From Rhizobacter sp. (GTDB taxonomy: Bacteria; Pseudomonadota; Gammaproteobacteria; Burkholderiales; Burkholderiaceae): DNA of 22,498 bases. This document shows, piece by piece, positions 18,228 through 22,498 of this stretch. The stretch lies in NCBI GenBank assembly GCA_014379885.1, contig JACMKW010000399.1, positions 1 to 22,498 of the forward strand, in the 5' to 3' direction. The stretch's first letter is position 1, and each line of letters opens with the position of its first letter. The notes beneath the pieces were generated by a model, which worked only from the letters and a program-made list of their open reading frames with translations, was not told where the DNA came from and searched no databases. Position numbers and translations under genes: made by a program.

Positions 18228-19082
18228 ATGTTTTTGATTCGCCGCGCGTTTGTCGCGCTCGTTGTGCTGTGTTCGTTCAGCGTGTCTTGGGCCGTTGACA
18301 GCGAGCGACCCAAGCTCAACCCCGAGCACGGCCCCAAGACCATCACGTTGGCCGACCAAGGCTCGCTCAAACTGCCTGCCGGCTACCTCTACCTCAATGA
18401 GAACGACGCTGCCGCGTTGCTCACCTACTGGGGCAACCCGGGGCCGCACAAGGTGATGGGCATGGTGCTGAGCGAAGAAGACAAGGCCAGCTGGGCCGTC
18501 TCACTGCGCTTTCGAAAAGAAGGCTATGTGAAAGACGAAGACGCCAAGACCTGGAATGCCGACGACCTCATCAAATCGGTGAAAGAGGGCACGGAGGCGT
18601 CGAACCCCGAGCGCAAGAAGATGGGCGGCGGCGAAATGCACATCATCGACTGGGCACAAAAGCCCACCTATGACGCCGCCACCCACCGCCTGGTGTGGGG
18701 CATGCGTGCCGAAGTGGTTGACGGTGCGCAGCGTGACGAGAGCGTGAATTACCACACCTACGTGCTGGGCCGCGAAGGCTACATCGAGATGAACCTGATG
18801 ACCGACCCGAAGGCCCTCGCTGCCGCCAAGCCGCGCGCTGACGAACTGCTGAGTGCCACCGCGTTCAGCGATGGCAAGCGCTATGAAGATTTCTCCGCGG
18901 CCACCGACCACGTGGCCGAGTACGGCCTGGCCGCCTTGATCGGCGGCGGGTTGGTGGCCAAGAAGCTCGGCTTGCTGGCCACGATCGGTCTGCTGTTCGC
19001 CAAATTCTGGAAGGTCGGGCTGATCGGCCTGGCCGTGTTCGGCGGCGGCATCGCCAAGTTCTTTGGCCGAAAGAAGGCTTAA
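18228..19082 (+). CDS. DUF2167 family membrane protein
   Basis: This 284-residue protein has an N-terminal signal peptide (about residues 1-22, ending VSWA), a periplasmic domain, and hydrophobic helices near the C-terminus (about residues 232-275), finishing with a positive FFGRKKA tail. It fits the DUF2167 family: [72 protein letters not shown], then [23 protein letters not shown] and [13 protein letters not shown]. No function is established for this family to my knowledge; stress-response links have been suggested in some bacteria but cannot be read here. AGGGAGG four bases before ATG 18228 is a strong ribosome-binding site. Its stop codon overlaps that of the convergent glyoxalase gene. 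Confidence 0.85.
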   Translation: MFLIRRAFVALVVLCSFSVSWAVDSERPKLNPEHGPKTITLADQGSLKLPAGYLYLNENDAAALLTYWGNPGPHKVMGMVLSEEDKASWAVSLRFRKEGYVKDEDAKTWNADDLIKSVKEGTEASNPERKKMGGGEMHIIDWAQKPTYDAATHRLVWGMRAEVVDGAQRDESVNYHTYVLGREGYIEMNLMTDPKALAAAKPRADELLSATAFSDGKRYEDFSAATDHVAEYGLAALIGGGLVAKKLGLLATIGLLFAKFWKVGLIGLAVFGGGIAKFFGRKKA

Positions 19083-19465
19083 GGCTTGCGCTCGATGAGT
19101 TCTATCTTGTAGCCGTCGGGGTCGGTGACAAAGGCGATGACGGTGTCGCCGCCTTTGACGGGACCGGCTTCGCGCGTGACAGCGCCGCCATTGGCCTTGA
19201 TCTTGTCGCAGGCCGCATAAGCGTCAGGCACTTCGATCGCGATGTGGCCGTAGGCGCTGCCCAGGTCGTACTTGTCGACGCCGTAGTTGTAGGTCAACTC
19301 GATCTCGGCGTGCTCGGGGTTGCGGCCGTAGCCCAGGAAGGCGAGCGAATACTTTTGCTCGGGCCGGTCGGTGGTGCGCAGTATTTGCATGCCCATCACC
19401 TTCGTATAGAAGTCGATGGATCGTTGCAGGTTGCCTACGCGGAGCATGGTGTGGAGAAGTCTCAT
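19079..19465 (-). CDS. gloA: Glyoxalase I (lactoylglutathione lyase)
   Basis: This 128-residue protein closely follows E. coli GloA. All four metal ligands are present at the same positions: His5 ([11 protein letters not shown]), Glu56 (AEIELTYN), His74 (AYGHIAI) and Glu122 (YKIELIE). It converts the methylglyoxal-glutathione hemithioacetal to S-lactoylglutathione in the cytoplasm. The short form, lacking the insertions of the zinc type, suggests nickel/cobalt activation as in E. coli. The start ATG 19465 overlaps the stop of the upstream thioesterase gene in an ATGA, so translation is probably coupled; there is no clear ribosome-binding site of its own. Its stop codon overlaps by four bases that of the convergent DUF2167 gene. 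Confidence 0.96.
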   Translation of the reverse strand: MRLLHTMLRVGNLQRSIDFYTKVMGMQILRTTDRPEQKYSLAFLGYGRNPEHAEIELTYNYGVDKYDLGSAYGHIAIEVPDAYAACDKIKANGGAVTREAGPVKGGDTVIAFVTDPDGYKIELIERKP

Positions 19466-20010
19466 TTCGGGTTTGGTGCGTCCATGATGAAGCAGGTGGT
19501 CGACGCGTGAGCGTACAGCTTGCCGTCGTGTCCATACAGGCGGCCCTCCGCGGTGCCCATGCTGCGGCCCAGGTGAATGATCTTGCCTTCGGCGCGCACC
19601 AGGGGAATCTTGTCGGTGAGCGCACGCACGATGTTGATCTTCAGCTCCACCGTGGTGTAGGTCTTGCCCGCAGGCAGCGCTGAATGCACGGCGCAGGCCA
19701 CGCACGAGTCGAGCAGGGTGGCGAACCAGCCGCCATGCACGGTGCCCAGCGGGTTGTAGTGGGCCACATTCGGCCGGCCCTGGAAGATGGCGTGGCCCGG
19801 CTCCACGCGCAACGGCAAGAAATTCAGTGTCTGGCCAATGTGAGGCTGAGGTAGCTCGCCTGAAAACATGGCGTTGAAGATCTCGATGCCCGATTTCCCC
19901 GCTACTTGCTCCGGGCGGATCACACCCAACGGGCCACGCCGTGCGCGCACGGCGGCTTCTTCGGCTTCCCAGGTGGCCAAGGTCTCTTCAGGCGTGGCTT
20001 GTTGTGTCAT
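19462..20010 (-). CDS. PaaI-type hotdog thioesterase
   Basis: This 182-residue protein has a hotdog-fold thioesterase domain in its C-terminal two thirds. The key stretch is [30 protein letters not shown], where the HGG motif and the acidic residue on the following helix form the usual active site, followed by [14 protein letters not shown] and [22 protein letters not shown]. The first 60 residues are a family-typical extension. Such enzymes hydrolyse acyl- or aryl-CoA thioesters; the substrate is unknown. ATG 20010 has only a weak AGAG upstream. Its stop overlaps the start of gloA (ATGA), so the two form an operon. It is divergent from marR, with an operator-like palindrome between them, so MarR probably controls it. 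GloA releases a glutathione thioester, but nothing shows this enzyme acting on it. Confidence 0.88.
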   Translation of the reverse strand: MTQQATPEETLATWEAEEAAVRARRGPLGVIRPEQVAGKSGIEIFNAMFSGELPQPHIGQTLNFLPLRVEPGHAIFQGRPNVAHYNPLGTVHGGWFATLLDSCVACAVHSALPAGKTYTTVELKINIVRALTDKIPLVRAEGKIIHLGRSMGTAEGRLYGHDGKLYAHASTTCFIMDAPNPK

Positions 20011-20022
20011 GGGGTTCTCTAT

Positions 20023-20057
20023 ATGGTTGTATATGCAATCATTGTAGCTACAATGAT
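20023..20057. promoter_or_regulatory. MarR-type operators: a perfect 20-bp palindrome and an overlapping imperfect one
   Basis: ATCATTGTAGCTACAATGAT (20038-20057) is a perfect 20-bp palindrome ending three bases before the marR start codon. A second, imperfect palindrome, ATGGTTG-TATATG-CAATCAT (20023-20042), overlaps it by five bases. Both sit in the 50-base gap between the divergent thioesterase and marR genes. Position and symmetry are those expected for autoregulated MarR operators. Confidence 0.8.
20027..20054 (+). promoter_or_regulatory. Promoter of marR, probably giving a leaderless mRNA
   Basis: TTGTAT (20027-20032) is followed after 16 bases by TACAAT (20049-20054). The -10 box ends six bases before the ATG at 20061, so transcription should begin at or within one or two bases of the start codon. 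No ribosome-binding site is visible. The -10 box lies inside the perfect palindrome. Confidence 0.55.
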
Positions 20058-20060
20058 CAC

Positions 20061-20537
20061 ATGTCTGCCAAAACCCAATCCGCGCCACCCGGCCTCGCCC
20101 CACGAGGTTGCACCAACTTCAAGCTGCGCCAGCTAACGCGCCGCGTGAGCCGCCACTACGACGCGGCGGTGAGTGCGAGCGGGCTGAAGACAACGCAGTA
20201 CTCGCTGTTGTCGCATGTCATGTCCATGGGGCCGGTTCGGCCGTCGGATCTGGCAGCCAACATGGCGCTGGAGGCTTCCACGCTCACCCGCAACCTGCAG
20301 CCGCTGGTGGCGCAGGGCTGGGTGGAGATGGGAGCTGGTGCTGACGGGCGCAGCCGCCTGGTGTCGATTACCGAGGCGGGGCGCGCCAAGCGCGCCGAGG
20401 CGCAACGCTCATGGAAGCAGGCACAAACCTCACTCAACGAACAACTGGGCGTAGAGCGCGTAGCGCGGTTGCATGCCTTGCTGGACGAATGCATGGCCTT
20501 GTTGGCCGCCGATGACGAAGGAGAGTCTGGTGAATAG
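20061..20537 (+). CDS. MarR-family transcriptional regulator
   Basis: This 158-residue protein has a winged helix-turn-helix core in the MarR arrangement: FKLRQLTRRVSRHYDAAVSASGLKTTQYSLLSHVMSMGPVRPSDLAANMALEASTLTRNLQPLVAQGWVEMGAGADGRSRLVSITEAGR, flanked by dimerisation helices. The wing DGRSRLVSITEAG is characteristic. MarR proteins are usually dimeric repressors released by small phenolic or other ligands. The gene is divergent from the thioesterase-gloA pair, has palindromes over its own promoter, and overlaps the downstream MFS gene by eight bases, the classical layout of a ligand-responsive efflux or uptake unit. The ligand is unknown. ATG 20061 is chosen because the promoter leaves no room for an upstream start; it lacks a ribosome-binding site. 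Confidence 0.92.
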   Translation: MSAKTQSAPPGLAPRGCTNFKLRQLTRRVSRHYDAAVSASGLKTTQYSLLSHVMSMGPVRPSDLAANMALEASTLTRNLQPLVAQGWVEMGAGADGRSRLVSITEAGRAKRAEAQRSWKQAQTSLNEQLGVERVARLHALLDECMALLAADDEGESGE

Positions 20538-21777
20538 CCCCCTCATGCCCAAACGACAGATGGCGGTGTGGCTGGTCTTGCTGGCCGCGGCCGGCACCTT
20601 CTCGCTCACCATGGGGGCGCGGCAGTCGATGGGCTTGTTCCTGAACACGCTCAACACGCAAACCGGGCTCGGCTTGGCGAGCATCAGCCTGGCATTCGCC
20701 TTCGGCCAGCTGTGGTGGGGCCTCACGCAGCCGTTTGCCGGCATGGTGGCCGACCGCATCGGCGCCGGTCGCGTGCTCGTGCTGGGCATCTTTTTGATCG
20801 CGATCGGTACGGCCCTCGTTCCGTTCATGACGACCACCGGCGGCTTGATCTTCGCCATCGGTGTGCTCTCGGCCGGTGGCGCAGGCATGGCTGGGCCTGC
20901 GGTGCTGATGGCCGCCACCACACGCCTGGTGCCGGTCGAAAAACGCGGCATGGCTTCGGGCATCGTCAACGCGGGCGGCTCCTTCGGGCAGTTCCTGTTT
21001 GCGCCGTTGGCACAGGGCATCACGGCTGTGGCGGGTTGGGCGGTGGCGCTGCAAAGCCTGGCGGTCATCACCTTGCTGGCCTTGCCAGCGGCGTGGGTGC
21101 TGCGGGGCAACGCCAAGCAACTGGGTGTGGCCACGCCGAACGCGCCCAAGGCCGAAACCACGCGCGAGGCCATTGCCCGTGCCGTGCGCGACCCGAGCTA
21201 CCGCTTGCTGTGTGGAGGCTTCTTCGTGTGCGGCTTTCACGTGGCGTTCATTGCCACGCACCTGCCCGGCGTGGTGGCCTCATGTGGCTTGCCGCCAGCG
21301 CTTGGCGCATGGGCGCTGGGTACCGTGGGGCTGTTCAACATCGTGGGCAGTGTGGCGATGGGCTGGGCGGTGTCGTTCCAGGGTGGGCGTTGGCGCATGA
21401 AGTCGCTGCTGTCGCTGGTGTATGCGACACGGGCGGTGGCGGTGCTGGCCTTCTTGCTGGCACCCAAGACCGAAGTCACCTTCCTGATCTTTGCGGCGGT
21501 GATCGGTGTGAGCTACCTCTCCACTGTGCCGCCTACTGCCGGCCTGGTGGCGAAGTTCTTCGGGCCGGCCCACATGGCCACGCTGTTTGGCCTGGTGATG
21601 CTGGCGCACCAGCTCGGCGGTTTTCTCGGCGCCTACTTTGGTGGCAAGGCTTTCGAGTGGACGGGCAACTACAACTGGATGTGGTACGCCGACATTGTGT
21701 TGGCTGTCGGCGCCGCGCTGATCCACATGCCGATTCGCGAGGCCAAGGCAATCCGCCCCATTGCCGCAGCCGCTTGA
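20530..21777 (+). CDS. MFS transporter
   Basis: This 415-residue major facilitator has about twelve hydrophobic helices, the loop-2-type motif GMVADRIGAGRVL and the central-loop stretch KAETTREAIARAVRDPSYRLL between the two halves. The C-terminal half includes GFHVAFIATHLPGVVASCGLPP. It resembles MFS carriers annotated as monocarboxylate/oxalate-type antiporters, but the substrate cannot be told from sequence. GTG 20530 is chosen as start because GAAGGAG lies six bases upstream; it overlaps the marR stop by eight bases, so translation is coupled. An in-frame ATG at 20545 is the alternative, too far from the purine run. It ends seven bases before the stop of the convergent GDT1-family gene. 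Confidence 0.92.
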   Translation: MNSPLMPKRQMAVWLVLLAAAGTFSLTMGARQSMGLFLNTLNTQTGLGLASISLAFAFGQLWWGLTQPFAGMVADRIGAGRVLVLGIFLIAIGTALVPFMTTTGGLIFAIGVLSAGGAGMAGPAVLMAATTRLVPVEKRGMASGIVNAGGSFGQFLFAPLAQGITAVAGWAVALQSLAVITLLALPAAWVLRGNAKQLGVATPNAPKAETTREAIARAVRDPSYRLLCGGFFVCGFHVAFIATHLPGVVASCGLPPALGAWALGTVGLFNIVGSVAMGWAVSFQGGRWRMKSLLSLVYATRAVAVLAFLLAPKTEVTFLIFAAVIGVSYLSTVPPTAGLVAKFFGPAHMATLFGLVMLAHQLGGFLGAYFGGKAFEWTGNYNWMWYADIVLAVGAALIHMPIREAKAIRPIAAAA

Positions 21778-21784
21778 ACCGCGA

Positions 21785-22354
21785 TCAGCTCAACAGCACC
21801 AGCACGCCGAGCACGGCGAACACTGCCGCTGCGATCCGGTGCACCCAGGCGATGGGCAGCAGCTTCACCGCGCGCTCGCCGAACAGCACGGCAGGCACGT
21901 TGGCCAGCATCATGCCCAGCGTGGTGCCGGCCGTCACCCACAACAATGACTTGAACTGCGCAGCCAGCATCACGGTGGCGATCTGCGTCTTGTCGCCCAT
22001 CTCGGCGAGAAAGAACGCGACCACCGTCACGCCGAACACGCCCCAGCGGCCGGTGCCGGCTGTGTCACCGTCGTCCACCGAATCGGGGATGAGCATCCAC
22101 ACCGCCACGGCCAGAAACGACAAGCCCAGTCCCCAGCGCAGCCATTGCGGGTTGATCAGGCTTTGCAGCCACTCGCCCAAGGCCGCAGCAGCGGCATGGT
22201 TCGCGAGGGTGGCCACCAGGATGCCCAGGATGATGGGCACCGGCTTGCGAAAGCGGGCTGCGAGCAACAGGGCGAGCAGCTGTGTCTTGTCGCCGATCTC
22301 TCCAAGCGCAACAACGCCGGTGGAAACCCAGAAGGCCTCGAAGCCCGTCGTCAT
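21785..22354 (-). CDS. TMEM165/GDT1-family membrane protein, probable cation (Mn2+/Ca2+) transporter
   Basis: This 189-residue protein has two homologous halves, each with the family signature EXGDKT: ALGEIGDKTQLLALLLAARF near the N-terminus and LAEMGDKTQIATVMLAAQF in the middle. There are about six transmembrane helices. Members of this UPF0016 family export manganese or calcium; a bacterial member in Vibrio (MneA) is a manganese exporter. Manganese export is the likeliest role here but is inferred. The start ATG 22354 lies four bases after the stop of the upstream dehydrogenase gene, so they are co-transcribed. GAGG is only two bases from the ATG, overlapping that stop, an unusually tight spacing. 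No manganese riboswitch is visible, which fits its being internal to an operon. Confidence 0.92.
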   Translation of the reverse strand: MTTGFEAFWVSTGVVALGEIGDKTQLLALLLAARFRKPVPIILGILVATLANHAAAAALGEWLQSLINPQWLRWGLGLSFLAVAVWMLIPDSVDDGDTAGTGRWGVFGVTVVAFFLAEMGDKTQIATVMLAAQFKSLLWVTAGTTLGMMLANVPAVLFGERAVKLLPIAWVHRIAAAVFAVLGVLVLLS

Positions 22355-22358
22355 GTCC

Positions 22359-22498
<140 letters not shown>

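Overview
The window reads as a GC-rich betaproteobacterial chromosome segment. The proteins look like those of Burkholderiales, probably the Rubrivivax/Leptothrix/Rhizobacter neighbourhood; this is judged from protein recognition by eye, not from a search. It is densely coded. No gap without a gene exceeds about 220 bases. I saw no tRNA, rRNA, insertion sequence, CRISPR array or phage gene, so it looks like ordinary core/accessory chromosome rather than an island.

Layout. Positions 1-534 are the 3' end of ubiD (ubiquinone synthesis). A 218-base gap follows, holding a promoter-like sequence and a strong intrinsic terminator that together could bound a small RNA. An ElyC/YdcF-like envelope protein (minus) is divergent from a YncD/PqqU-type TonB-dependent receptor (plus), which is followed by msrA. 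Next come a large orphan hybrid histidine kinase with four PAS domains (4617-7598) and, convergent with it, pdxH (minus). Divergent from pdxH is a molybdoenzyme set: an IorA-like [2Fe-2S] subunit, a Tat-exported IorB-like molybdopterin subunit, and a MocA-like cytidylyltransferase that would make the cofactor form used by this enzyme family.

Positions 11893-12324 encode a small secreted protein built from in-register 37-residue repeats. A bidirectional terminator separates it from a convergent ChaC-like gamma-glutamylcyclotransferase. A short membrane-anchored OmpA-like protein and an AsmA-family protein follow on the plus strand. Then come edd and eda, the two Entner-Doudoroff enzymes, behind a good sigma70-type promoter carrying a HexR-like palindrome. 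A DUF2167 membrane protein follows and is convergent, with overlapping stop codons, with a minus-strand pair (PaaI-type thioesterase, then glyoxalase I).

That pair is divergent from a MarR regulator overlapping an MFS transporter. Between them lies a perfect 20-bp palindrome covering the marR -10 box, so the four genes look like one locally controlled divergon. The window ends with a TMEM165/GDT1-family membrane protein (minus) and the C-terminus of a short-chain dehydrogenase upstream of it.

Nothing here is a plainly new multi-gene system. The observations most worth following are the candidate small RNA (about 597-734), the repeat protein (11893-12324), the edd operator, and the MarR divergon with an apparently leaderless marR mRNA.
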